From: Rhodamnia argentea
Lineage: Eukaryota; Streptophyta; Magnoliopsida; Myrtales; Myrtaceae
Reading direction: 5' to 3'
DNA length: 64,000 nt
Assembly (NCBI RefSeq): GCF_020921035.1
Contig: NC_063153.1
Location: 7,440,001-7,504,000, forward strand
Position numbers and translations under genes: made by a program. This document shows positions 38,801 through 51,400 of this stretch, in pieces (position 1 is the first letter of the stretch; every line of letters starts with the position of its first letter). The notes under the pieces are model-generated. The model saw nothing but the letters and a program-made list of their open reading frames with translations. It made no database searches and was not told where the DNA came from.

Positions 38801-41800
38801 TCTCAAAATTATTCAGATAGTTGGGGCATTATGGTACTTGTTGGCTGTGGAACGAAATGATACGTGCTGGCAGAAAGCTTGCACTGGAACCTGCACGAAG
38901 GATTTCCTTTACTGTGGCAATGAAGGAATGCCTGGTCATAGTGCCTGGAACAACATAAGTGAAAGCGTGCTCAATTCTCATTGTTCGGCAGGTGGTGACA
39001 ACCCACCATTTGATTATGGTATCTACAGTTCGGCATTGACATCGGGAATAGTTTCGACCATGAATTTCGTCTCAAAATACTGTTACTGTTTATGGTGGGG
39101 CCTACAAAATTTAAGGTAAATAAGTTTATATATTTATGTAACAGATGACTTTCTGGTGATCTTATGTTAAAATATGTGGTAAATCTTTGTGTTTTTCATG
39201 CAATCTCATTCATTCTGGAATTAAAGGTAATAAGAAGACTTTAAAAAGAGGCAAGAGTAGTTTTGACTTGTCATAGAAACTACATGCTCATGCCGAGATA
39301 TTCAATAGGTTTCATTGTGAAGTTGATAGTGTTTCCTTTTCCTATCTTGTCTTTGGCCTACAGAAAGATATTGGAGGCATCCTTATACAATATTGTGGTT
39401 GTCAGGAGTCACGGGATTAGCCTGTTGTGTTCATCAGAAAAGAACAGCCAATGGAAAACCAAGGAGACAAAGTAACGGAAGTTGAAGAGTGAAGAGAGGA
39501 AGCTTACTTAGGAAACAAAAAATTCCTAACTATAGCAGAATCCATTTACTAGCAAGTTTAGAGAAAATATTTTCAACTGTGATATGTCAACTCTAAGTCT
39601 TGTAATATTCTCCTGTCTGTTTTAAGTTGTAAATTACAAATAGAAGAACAAGAGATCTGAATGTTTCTTCCTAAATTTAGCTCCTTCATACAGTTCCAGG
39701 AAGCTGTCCTCACACTATTGCAATCTTACAGTGCAAGATGATGTTAACATCTCTGGATTTTGTGCTCTTAGGAACTATAATGACGACTTTGCAAAACACA
39801 AGATCACCAGCATGTAGTTTAGTCCCTCTTGCCTTCCAATAAGAATGGAGAATTTGCTGTCTCTTTCTCTGTCACTGTCTCTCTCTGTCTCTGTCTCTCT
39901 CTGTCACTGTCTCTGTCTCTGTCTCTGTCTCTGTCTCATGTTTCTCCTTTTTGCATTATGAAATGACCTCTTTGATGTGGCACATAGATTACGCAACAGA
40001 TCTGGCCAATGAAAGGCCAGCACCGTTGTTTTCCAGATTCAGAATATGCACTAGCCTGCAGATGAAGATGAATTGGGCAAATTCTGAACTAAGGGAATAT
40101 GATCTACCATGTCGGTAGCTAAATTTTCTGCTTGGTATCTAGATGCACAGTATTAGTGCAGAGGAGTCTTGGGCATCTTGAATTTGTTCTGTTGATAATA
40201 AAGAAAAAATAACTCTACCTGCTCCTATGCCTCCATAGGTTCTGTGGCTTTTTCAGAGGTAGAGAAAATTGAGGGTTTTTGAGATTTTTAATGTTAATTA
40301 GAGATGCTACAGGTTTCTAGTTTGAGGTTTACCTAAGAACCACTTTCTATTATGTAATAAGCTGATGGAGAAGATATATCTTGTATGTCTGATAAAATTT
40401 GCCAAAATGTATTAAGCCGGTGCATCTCGCCATCAGCATTGGTTAATTGGCTTCTGTCAAATGTACCGACGTTTAATTTCCAATTGAGGTTTTTTCTTTT
40501 ATACGAAAGACTCATCTTAGTCGAAGCATTTGTCCTTTCTCTGAAGGTAAATTGTATGCATTTCCTTTATAAAATCACCTCCTGATGATAGTCTTTTACT
40601 TGCAGCACACTGGGGCAGGGGCTTCAGACCAGTACGTACCCTTGGGAAGTGATATTTTCAATTTCATTAGCAATTCTGGGCCTCATCCTATTTGCTCTCC
40701 TGATTGGCAACATGCAGGTAAACTCTTAATTCCTTGTCATTTTTCCAAAAGTTGTAACTGTGGATCTTCCGTAGCTCATCTGTTTTGGTGGTAGGATTAT
40801 CTTAGGCTTTGGTTGGTTCTTCTTATCTGTCAGTCTAGATTCCCTATCCTGTTTTATTAAGGACACTTCAGCTACTCATGTGCCTACTGCCTACTAAGGA
40901 TAAGTAATGGTTTGTTCGATGCAACGCTAGCTGGTATATTGAACTTGTAAATGACTGCTATAGGTTATGCAGTTGAATTCAGTGGCTCTATGTGTGTCCT
41001 AAAAAGTACCAGCAAGGTGCTTGTTCATTCTAAGGTGTGATAAAAACAGTAATATACCCCTCTGAGTGACAAAAGGTGAAAGGAGAGCATTATTGGAGGG
41101 AACACTGGCAACTATCATCCTGAGTACTTGACTTGTCAAACCATAAGTGCAAAGCTTGATCTCACTTTAGTTGCATTCAACTAAAGTCGGGCTATCATGG
41201 TTTGCAATTCTTTAAAATTTGCTACAAAATTTTCAGATGAAAAATCCATAAGCTAATTAGTCAAAAGTAGGGTAACGTAGACTCTGTCTTGTAGTCTTCT
41301 ATCTTTTATGCCACAAACCATGATCCAAAAGAGGGGGGCAGAAACCCTCCACAAACCCTCCACATCTTTAATACACACTAACAATAACACTCTTTTGTTT
41401 GTCTGACAGTGTGGAGAGAGTGAGTAATCAGCTCGTTTGCCTGAAACAATTTCCTACTTTAGGGCAGAATGGTTTCAACAGTTAAAGAACGCTAATGGGA
41501 ATCTTGCAGCTTATAGTGGCTTTGTGGTAAATAGGTTATAATGTCCATAATGGTACCTAGCATAGGATATGAAGCTTTTGTTTATTCAAGAACACAGGAT
41601 GCAGGGATGGTTTAAATAGACAAGATACCTATAGAAGGCAAACTTTAATTTGCAATGCCCAATGCCCAGGAAAGGATATCTCACAGCGACAATTTAACTT
41701 GTATTCCGTTCGCTAATTCCTGTGATGTGCCACCACTATATTCACTTTGCTCATTCAGGAATATTTCTTAGTGAATCATGAAAAGAATTGGAAAAGGTAG

Positions 41801-43819
41801 TTTTCTTCTTGCTTTTCACGTAAGAAAAAGATGTCCTTGCTGAGTTTCTGGACTTGTGTGTAGGAGTGTAAGGAGTCGAGTCAACACAGTTTAATACTTG
41901 AACTGGATTCAACTTGAATATTCAAGGCTCGATAATCAACTTGAGCTTGATTTTTAAAGCTTGAGCTAAACTTGAGTAAGTTTTCTATGAGTCCGACCTC
42001 GCCTCTATAAGTTAACAAGTTTTAGTTGAACTTCCAATGAAACTCAAGCTGGAGCCTGTGCTTGATCTTGAATTTTGTATATACACTATGCTTGAAATTT
42101 GAACCATATGCTTGTTTATATTTATCAATGTATTAGGTAAGTAAAATATCAAAAATCCAATTACTCGATGAGGATCGCAAGCTACTCGAGTCAAGTATTT
42201 TAACTTTGAGCTTGACTCACTTAAGTACTCGAGCTACTTGAACTCAAAAGGAATCGAGCTGAGTTCAAGTAATCTATGAGGTGAACTCGAGTAGCTCATG
42301 AGTAGCATGACTCACTTAGGCTCCTACAATTGTGGTGAAGACGATTATATTTCAAGAAAAATCGGAACTTTGGTGTTGTTTCAAATTCTTCAACTTGCTC
42401 ATATGTGAGTTGCTTTCATTGTGACAGACCTATCTTCAGTCTCTTACTATCCGGCTTGAAGAGATGAGAGTCAAGAGGCGTGATTCAGAACAGTGGATGC
42501 ATCATCGACTGCTACCACCAGATCTCAAGGAACGAGTTAGACGCTATGACCAGTATAAGTGGTTGGAGACAAGAGGGGTGGACGAAGAAGCTTTGGTTCA
42601 AAGTCTACCAAAGGATCTCAGGAGAGATATCAAACGCCATCTTTGTCTGGCTCTGGTTAGGAGGGTAAGATATTTTTAACTTATTTTGCTACTTCATTCA
42701 TATACCTAGTGCGGTAATGCATTTAGGTGGTTGTTGCATTATTTGCTGCTACTAGTTTCTCCAGTTACCAGAACGTTTGGGGCTCAAAATATGCTGTATT
42801 GCATGGTAAAATATGTTTTTATGCATTGTGAGTTGCAGTTTATTCACCTTACTCATACCGCACATAATTTATGGGTTCCTCATTTGTTTATATTTGTAAA
42901 CGAGCCCCGAAATGAGTGGAATGAGACAATATCTTTGGAAACTATATCTTTTACTGTGTCTTTACCCATCTGCTAATTGCCGAACTATTCCATCATATAG
43001 AGTGGCGAAACTGTTGGTAGTGTTTATTTTCATCTTTTCCAGGTGGATTGAATGAAATTTATTGCAGTTTGTCTCATATTGCCATACAATTTATTGCTTT
43101 GCCTACTTTTTTAGGTTCCTCTCTTTGAAAATATGGATGAGAGGCTGCTTGATGCAATTTGCGAGCGACTCAAACCCAGCTTATTTACCGAAAGCACGTA
43201 CATAGTTCGGGAGGGGGATCCTGTTGACGAGATGCTCTTTATAATTCGTGGCCGCCTTGAGAGTGTAACCACAGATGGTGGCAGGAGTGGTTTTTTCAAT
43301 CGCGGCTTGCTTAAAGAAGGGGATTTCTGCGGTGAAGAGTTGCTAACATGGGCCCTAGATCCCAAGTCTGGCTCCAACCTCCCATCCTCCACACGAACTG
43401 TTAAGGCAATAACTGAAGTAGAGGCTTTTGCCCTAGTAGCTGAGGAGCTGAAGTTTGTGGCTAGTCAATTTCGTCGGCTCCATAGTAGGCAGGTTCAGCA
43501 CACGTTCCGGTTCTATTCACAGCAATGGAGGACTTGGGCTGCTTGCTTTATTCAGGCAGCATGGCGGCGATACTCCAAGAGGAAGAGCATGGAACTGCGC
43601 CGAAAGGAGGAGGAGGAAGAAGTTGAAGGGTCTGATGGGACACGCAAAAAGGCTGGCACTGCTGGTTCTTATAGCATTGGTGCAACCTTCTTAGCTTCCA
43701 GATTCGCGGCAAATGCACTCCGCGGGGTTCATCGGAATCGGAACGCCAAGAGTGCGAGGGATTTGGTGAAACTGCAGAAGCCTCCCGAACCTGACTTCAC
43801 TGCCGAAGATGCAGATTAG
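35889..43819 (+). CDS. Cyclic nucleotide-gated ion channel, CNGC5/6/9 group
   Basis: Plasma-membrane cation channel, mainly for Ca2+, of the plant CNGC family. Seven coding exons: 35889-35947, 36522-37104, 37692-37904, 38817-39115, 40606-40717, 42428-42664, 43115-43819. All are in phase and give 735 residues (CNGC9 about 733, CNGC5 about 717). Residues 1-85 are a Ser/Lys-rich cytosolic N terminus. S1 begins near 95 (FLLWWNKLSVISCIMAIYVDPFFFY), and the voltage-sensor-like S4 carries spaced arginines in exon 3 (RFLRIFPLTSELKR). The pore is WWGLQNLSTLGQGL with the GQN-type filter GLQN at 380-383, split by intron 4. S6 follows (ILFALLIGNMQ). After the C-linker is the cyclic nucleotide-binding domain (about 505-615) with phosphate-binding cassette GDFCGEELLTWAL (570-582). 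A calmodulin-binding IQ motif (FIQAAWRRYSKRK) lies near 646-658. Introns hold a microsatellite and a MITE-like element. Confidence 0.95.
39862..39938. repeat. CT/CTGTCT microsatellite in CNGC intron 4
   Basis: A pyrimidine tract built from 'ctgtct', 'ctctgt' and 'cactgt' units. It ends in a run of five or more 'ctgtct' words. Confidence 0.85.
41861..42326. mobile_element. MITE-like element in CNGC intron 5
   Basis: The left end 'taggagtgtaaggagtcgag' pairs with the reverse complement of the right end 'taggagcctaagtgagtca'. The interior is full of short 'cttgagct', 'actcgag' and 'aagctcaag' words, giving many internal inverted repeats. TAGG-type ends suggest a hAT-related MITE. Target duplications are not clear. 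Confidence 0.55.
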
Positions 43820-45636
43820 TTTTCTTGTACAATAACTGCTTGATTGAGAGGCGATGCTGATTGTGTATCTGATTTTATTTGCTCAAAAGGCTTAAGATGA
43901 TGTATGCTTTCATAAGTTATAGCTTGGCACTGTATCTAATGGATTGCCGATTGAAGGTAGTTTCTATCCCCGTCTTTCGATCTGGAATCGAAGCTATCTA
44001 TTTGTTTGGGGCTTCGTTTCGATCAAGCCTATAGAAAATGGAAGGTTGTTGCCCGTGCACTATCATGCGCAGGCATTTGCAGAGTTCTGTACCTTAGGTC
44101 GGTGTAAGACTTGATTCCAATGTCAGAAAGGAAATTCAAAAAGTGTGGTCATGACATGACTATCCTTCATATTTGATGAGAAATACCATAGTGAGCGAAA
44201 ACCATGTAGGGGAGAGGCATAAACTAATTGATCACTCATAAATCATCCTCAATATCTGTGCAAGTGATCGTGCAGGTCGCTAGGATCTTCTTTGATTTGG
44301 GCAAAATGTCAACAGCTTAGAGAAATTAGACTTTGTTAGTTATCTTGGGCTTTTCCTTTTTTTGACTCAAGACTAAATGAAAGAGTCCATTGTAACCGTA
44401 CAATCTGCTTTAGAGAGGTGATTTTGTGCACTCTCTGCCCTGAGATAATTTGTACGCGGAAACTCAAGGCCAGGCTCCGGCCGTCATCGCTAATGATTTG
44501 TTCTATGTGGGAGATGAGCATGCATAAAAGGCTCCTCTTTATTAGGGAGTTACGAAAATGCATGAAAGCGCCCTTCAGATAATCATTCAGTTTGGGTACA
44601 TGAATTGGAAGTGATGTTTCGAGTTCATCATAATCACAATCTCTATTGATGAAGCTATATAAAGTGGCTCATCACCTACTAACGCAGTTCACAAATTTAG
44701 ATTTTAGAAGATGTTTAGTAAACCATTGTTTTTGTTCCAGCAATCACGGTTTCTACAAATGGAACCAGAAGCCACGCGCATTGTATAGGCGTTGCCAGTT
44801 CTGCCGGCGCATGGCTAGGTAGAACCCGAAGAACATGCTAAATTCACTGGGAATGAGGGTCTTCCTTGGACTGCAAGTACCTGAAGAGCTTCCCAACCGA
44901 GAATAGCATGTGGTTTACTCCATCACAAGGCGGTTATGATAAGGCTGTTGGTCCCTTTAATTGATATCAAGCATGAAAGGAGTTGCAAATGTCCTAAAAC
45001 CGTCGATGCATTTCAACTTCTCAGTTTGTTGGTAACTTCAGCAGCAGTAAATTTGATTTGCCTTCGTGCAAGACATGACTTTCAGGGTGGCGTTTTAATG
45101 AACATAGATTTTCCTAGTAAGTTCAATAGATGGGATAGATGAGTAAACAACACATTATAATCTCATGCTTGACTAACCCATCTATCTAAAATGGAAACTT
45201 CAAATGAGTTCAGTTTAATGATTACTTCACCAACTCTCCAGACACACTAGTTGCATCCAACTAGTCTTACTAGATACAGCACTTTGTCGTAATCTTCACT
45301 CTATTCATAAACATTTCTACTTTTGCACTTTTCCTCAGGTGAACGAGCGAGAAACTGCTGTGTATTTTGGGTTAGCTCAAGTTGACAACTTCTAAACAGC
45401 TGCCCTGGAGTAAAGTGAGCGAAGTTCATCCTCCCTCTTTTGTTAAAAGACTTGCATTGCATCTATTTAAGTTTACAAGATGTAGAGTCATCTAATTTGA
45501 CAACTTTGCTGTTCTGATACCCTCTAAATAAACAATGCCGCTGAAGAAATTGACCTCACCCATAAAAATGACGACATTAATGGAACTCAAGAAAGACAAA
45601 AAGGTAGAAACAGAGTTCAACCACCGAATATAGGGA
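43820..45636. other. Spacer between convergent CNGC and EEP genes
   Basis: This contains the two convergent 3' UTRs and non-coding sequence. I saw no repeat of note and no gene in it. Confidence 0.55.
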
Positions 45637-48414
45637 CTATGAGTCTTCTTGAGAAGGAGGTTCAAGCATCCTCACATTACGAGGCAGCATAAACTCGGCA
45701 AATATGGGATAATGGGATGATGGATAGCATCCATCGATGTTACCATTGACCACTTCACAAGAAACTGGTACGAGAGATCTACCGCGGAAAAGAATCCAGT
45801 CTATGTGCAGATCCTGAGTTTGGCGATCCCAGCAGAGGCAGAGTGCCCTGAATATCAATTTGATGTACTCAAGAGTTCCCTGCTTGTCACCTAATAGGCG
45901 AAGATGAAATTAGTTGAAAATAACCACAAACTCACTCACAACATACATGGACTATGCCCCTTTTTCACTTGAGAACCAAAAATTATACCTCTAAATCCAT
46001 GGTAAGTGCGAACAAGAGAAACATTCTTCCTCCCTCGTGCATTAAACCATGCATCCCGCATATCTCCTACTACACCATGCTCTCTGCAGCAAGTAGAAAG
46101 AACCCATCAAAAGAAATTGTCATCATTAAAGGGAACCAAATTGCATCTGTTTGATCACTAAAAGTGTTTGAAGCAAACTCTAATGCTACACAAAGCAAAT
46201 TTTGTTCATTAATATATGGAGCAGCAAGCATCAGACATATTGCCATCTGTCCACAGAACTCAGTAAAGGCATATCACACGAACTACCCTTTTGTTGTTAA
46301 AGAAAGCAGAACAATGGCGGGAGCAGGAATTTTGACAAAACTATGGCTGTTTATTGAGAAAGGATCTGATAGTATTGAACTTAGACTTCAAATAGATCAA
46401 TATCACATTAGCTAAGGCACAGAGATTCTCAACATGCCGTCACTTCTGAATACCTAACGGAGACTCAAGCTCAGAAGTCAGAAGAGGACAATCAAGGGAC
46501 TTCTCATTTCTGTAGACACATTAGTACATGACTAGTGCTAGCCGTAGCATCAAGGTTTTGCTAGTGAAGGACGTGACTTGCACATAACAAGCGTTGCCTA
46601 AGTCAATGCACCATATATCAATGGTACCTCGATCTTCCAAGAAGAAAACGCCCCGTGGTTGACTCCTTTTGAGTGTTAAAGCCTCCGCAATAGACAACTG
46701 GCAAGCTAGGAGGTAAAGACGCAATATGTTGCCAAGTGAGCAATGCGCCTCTCCTACGGGCACGTGGGCTTAGTTCGTCCATGTTTGTATTTACTATCTG
46801 AAAGGAAAAACCTGGAGGCTCAACGCCTTTCAATTGGAATGTGTGGGGGCATCACGTCAAGGAAACGCCTTTTCTTCATTCATTCAATAACTTTCCATCT
46901 TTCACTTGCCAAGAATATATTAGAAGAGGAAGAAGACCGACAGTCATAATAGAGGTACTTCATGAAAAGGATATCGCCCAAGTCGCAATACAAGGAACCT
47001 TGGAACCCCATGATATACTTCCAGGGACTGAAGGCGACTCTGACAACCAAAAAGTTCCACCTTCTAGTAGCTCTACCTTTAGTGATGAAAAAACAGACAG
47101 ATTAGAAGCTACAAAGATCCGAACAATCATGTACTAATGGTATGATGAGAAGAGGGAGAGAATATACTTTCTCTTTGTCGTAGAAAATAGTGCAGCGCTC
47201 ATCTGTAGTGTCTTGGGACCCTTTTCTTGAGATTCCAAACTGATCATAACCTGTCCATTTTATCCGTGAACCAGTGCATTCACAAGCAGTCTAGAAGCTT
47301 TTTGAATGATGGACTATAACATTAACATTTCGTAGACGGCAAATTCCAAATATGGAGGGCACGGCATGGACAGCTTGGATCATAACCTATACTACAACCC
47401 AGACCATCCACAAATGTACTACAATATTGATTTGTTTCTAAAGCTTGGAGGAATGATTCTGAACATTGGAACTGATATGTATATTGGCGACACATAATCA
47501 CTTTTAAGGGATATATCATCTACAATATGCGGATTATGATCAAAATATCACCTGAATAGAGCGCACTCTATATGTTCAATCGACCAAACATTCAAATCCT
47601 TCCTTCCCATCCCGAGTCAGGAGAAACATCAAAATCTCATCCTTTTAGCTTTCTATTTGACCACCTAATCCGTTTTCTCCTCCATTAAGCTTTCAGATGT
47701 TTATAGATATAAAAGATTGGTGAAATAGGTAAATTGGGAACATGATGCATATCCTCATGCTAGTCTACCTTCAGCCACAATAAGTTCCATAGTTCAGGAG
47801 GACATTGAGACAGTAATGCAGAAAGTAACAGGCAGCTAGCTCAAACTATATTGCTTCGACGGAGCAATCATGTCGATCGAACTTCACAGAAAACCCGACA
47901 AAACTCATTGTGAACCTCATTGTTAGTCGACTTAACGGATGAAAGCAACAGTAGAAGAGTTGAGCACACTTGTCTAATACTCTGGGAATTTAGAAGATGT
48001 GAAATTTACCAGGCAAGCACTGCTGGAGATAATCAAGCTGCAACTTTACACCTGCAAGATCAATAACCTGAACAGAAATTGAAGAAAAACCAAGGAGGGA
48101 GAAACAAACACTCTGATCTCAAATAAAAGCAGCTGCCTATTCTTCATTTTTCAAGTAGCCCATTTACCAACTCCTATGGTGGAGTATATCAAGAAAATGG
48201 AAAACCACAGAGACCCAGATCCACTAATCAACAGCCGAAGTCAAGATACACGCGCGCCACCTACACACAGACCTTGCTGGGTGCAGAGAATGATGGGGGA
48301 GTAGCTGGTGATGACACTGACGCACAAATCCCTCCTCTTCGACCATGAATTCGGGCTGTCTTCGCCTTGATCATCGAGCAGATTGAAGGTCATCACCGTG
48401 AGGGACACGCTCAT
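45637..48414 (-). CDS. Endonuclease/exonuclease/phosphatase-fold protein, probably non-catalytic
   Basis: Seven coding exons on the minus strand: 48273-48414, 48010-48051, 47168-47250, 46975-47076, 46628-46842, 45989-46083, 45637-45890. They give 310 residues, all in phase. The start ATG at 48414 follows a (GA)n leader. The whole protein is one EEP (DNase I-like) domain: MTFNL (8-12), NSW (22-24), the IFYDKE and GTFWLSESPSVPGS blocks, NTNMDE (141-146), the HGF block, HIDWILF (255-261) and SSHYPIFAEF near the end. Family members normally have a metal-binding Glu in 'LQE', Asp in 'GDFN' and Asp in 'SDH'. Here these read TQQ (Gln47), GGFN (Gly177) and SSH (Ser285), and the usual 'NTHLD' His is Asn143. 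The fold seems kept but hydrolysis unlikely. Intron 4 (46843-46974) is a U12 AT-AC intron. No transit peptide was seen; the function is unknown to me. Confidence 0.9.
46843..46974 (-). other. U12-type AT-AC intron
   Basis: On the minus strand the intron starts ATATCCTTTT (from 46974), the U12 5' splice-site consensus. It contains TTTCCTTGAC (46865-46856), matching the U12 branch site, with the branch A about 14 bases before the end. It ends CCCCCAC. Splicing here joins TGG GCG to ACA TTC CAA, which restores the frame and the expected WATFQL sequence. No GT-AG alternative does this. Confidence 0.93.
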
Positions 48415-48427
48415 TTTTTCTCTCAAT

Positions 48428-48475
<48 letters not shown>

Positions 48476-51400
48476 TTTTCACTACCCGGTTGCTACATGA
48501 TGCTTATTGATCCTCCATCAGTAAGCGTGACGAAAGTTCTGCGCAACCCAGAAGCGACTCATGCTTTGCTTCTTGCCTCTCGCTTGCTTGCGATGTAGAA
48601 ACTCGTAGGACTACTGAGTCGGAGTGTCGGAAAGGCGGAAAGACAATTATCGTGACGCACCGGGATGTCTTGTAATAGATTCGAGGCGGGTTTTACTTTG
48701 ACCATCCCCCGTACCTGAGACGCCCAACTACCCAAGAAGAATTTCACATGAACCCGAGAACACATGAGCCCACTTCATCTCAGCCGTCCGTCCATCAAAT
48801 CATTTGTGTGGGTATCGAATCAGATGAACGTTAATGACGTGGATCTTAGTGCGGGGTCCGCATGATCAATGCTGCATATGATACTGGCCACACATCGTTC
48901 ATAAATCAATGGGAACAATTCCAATAAGATTTTGAAGTGACATTATTTTCTCAAATAAAAGTATAAAGTGATATTGTTTTAAACAAGGACCTCCATGTCA
49001 ATTTTAAATACGAAACTAAAATAACCACGACATTTTCAAACAAGGGTTTGACATCGTCGGCCCATTAAATATTCCGGTTAGTCAAGAATATTTTCGTTCA
49101 AAGACAATTATAATTCGAAATTGTATTTTATTTTTATTTTTATTTTCTCTTTTCTTTGTTTGTAGCCGCGAGGGTCGTAGTCCTTGTCCAAGCCCTCATC
49201 AAATCTAGGTGAGGTTCACCTTGCCCGGGCCTCGCCAAATCGGGCGCCTATGGCTTTCAAGGGCGACATCACCCAAGGTTCACCCTTGACCGACAAGGGT
49301 GGCCCTTATCAGATTGAGCGCTTGTGGCTTTCAAGGGCGGTGTCACATAAGGCTCGCCTATGGTCGACAATGGTGGCCCTTGCCAAATTAGATGAGGGTG
49401 ACCCGTGTGCAGTCCTCTCTGGGCATCCCCAATGGTAGGTGGTGAAAAGAAAAGAAAAAAAAAATGAAAAAATTCGGAAGATTGAAAGACAAAAATGCCC
49501 TTAATTAATTAGTGCGAGTGGAATGAAATTCATATCGAACATAATACCTTCGTTCATTAAGATTAATAAACATAATAAGTTCATACTCAAGCCACAATCG
49601 TAACAATTACTACCGTCCGAGGCATACAAAGAATGATCTAGCCTACGTGGTGAGGGGTACACAAAAATGATCATATTCCCTTCCATCGGGCGGTCTCAAC
49701 AAAATTTATCCAATACATATGGACACTACACCCCATACGCCCATACATACATGCATACATATATACCACCACTAATCCTCTACCACCTCTTCCTGGTCGC
49801 TCTCCTCCTCTAGGCCATTGCCACCATCGTTGCCGCTTTCATCTATGATCGGAGGTCCTAACACATGATCATCTTTCCTAAAATACCAGACAATAAATCT
49901 TAACGTAACAATAGGCATATGACCCGTGTTGACAAATAAGACGGTCATGTACTTAACAAAAACAGTAGGTGAATTAGGGAAAACGACATCCTCATGCCAA
50001 GCTCAAATATGAAAAGGCGTTCCGTAGAAATGATGAGGCGGTATGTCCATATCTAAGTATCTAAAATGTTAGCAAGAGTGAGCCACAACCCAACAAATAA
50101 ATCATCCAAAAATTACACCAAACGATTTATGTATTTCTCAATAAAAATTCATTTAAGACATGTGGACTAACAATTTATGTTAATAATTAACACGAACATT
50201 TCATAATTATGAGGTGAAATTATTATTAATATTACAACAATGACTTTCGGGGATCAAACTCCGGTCGTCTACGGACCTTTTCATTTCCATACCACCACGC
50301 GGAGATGTTGGGGGTGTCGGATACCGTTCTTTCTTTTTATTTATTTAACATGTCACGTAATTTTATATTCGTTTTATCGCCATCCAGGAAGGCCACAAAA
50401 TACCGATCAAGCATTCACAGAAATGAAAATCACATCGCATGAAGTATGCTATGCACTCACGGATATGCAGATGATTTATCTTTAAGCATTATTTCATTTC
50501 ACATTCCACAATTCTACTTGCCAAGACCCACGGACTCCTCCCGATATCCGCACAATGGTATTGCCACGATTTTCACACTTGGGCATCTCATCTCTTGAGT
50601 CTTCTTTGATTACATAGCAGGAGCTTCCTTTATACATGAAGGGGCATCCCAAACACCTGGGACTCCATGGGCATTCTAGCCGATGGGAAATTTTCAAGTC
50701 TCTTAACTCCATAGTCATGCACACGTGTTGTTATATGATATGCAATATGAACTGTCACATACACTTCAATGAGTCAACCACTACTCAGCAGGTATAGACA
50801 TACATTTTCATGAAATATCCGACATCGGATCTAGCAAGCAGTTCAATTCAGCATAAAGTACATTATTGGGCAAACTCGAACCCGATTTGCTGGTCACAAC
50901 TAAACTTGCCAAATAAATTTGAAAAATCCCAAAAATTCATAGAGTCATAGTTCAAGTGTGTAGAGTAACTTTCATTTGAAACTTTTTGTCATTTGACCCA
51001 CTGAACAATGATTTTTCCTCAAAATTCATTACTTTCTCATTCAAGGATAGTTTCGCACATTGTTTGAAATCACAACTTTTTCCCATGTAAATTAACTCCA
51101 AAAATTACCAAATTTTAATATGTCGTAGGTAAGATCTTGATCTACAACTTTCATGGAAGTGCGAAGTTCAATTCCATTTGTATAAGTCACAATAAATTAA
51201 GGAAATAGTGGTAAAAATCAGACTCAGTAACATAACAGAGTTGGTCAAGGGAACGATCGTATTGCCAACTTTAAAGGTTCCAAAAATTATCAAATTAATA
51301 TAGGTTATATTTTAGGGTGTTTCCTTCAACTTTTATATTTTTCTCTCAGTCAATAAAAGTCCACAGTAAGAGGTAAAAAATAGTAAGCACAGAATGTCAT

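Noticed and set aside
46521-46833. A separate small gene on the minus strand
   Set aside because: The frame is exon 5 of the EEP gene; the AT-AC junction joins it to the upstream exons.
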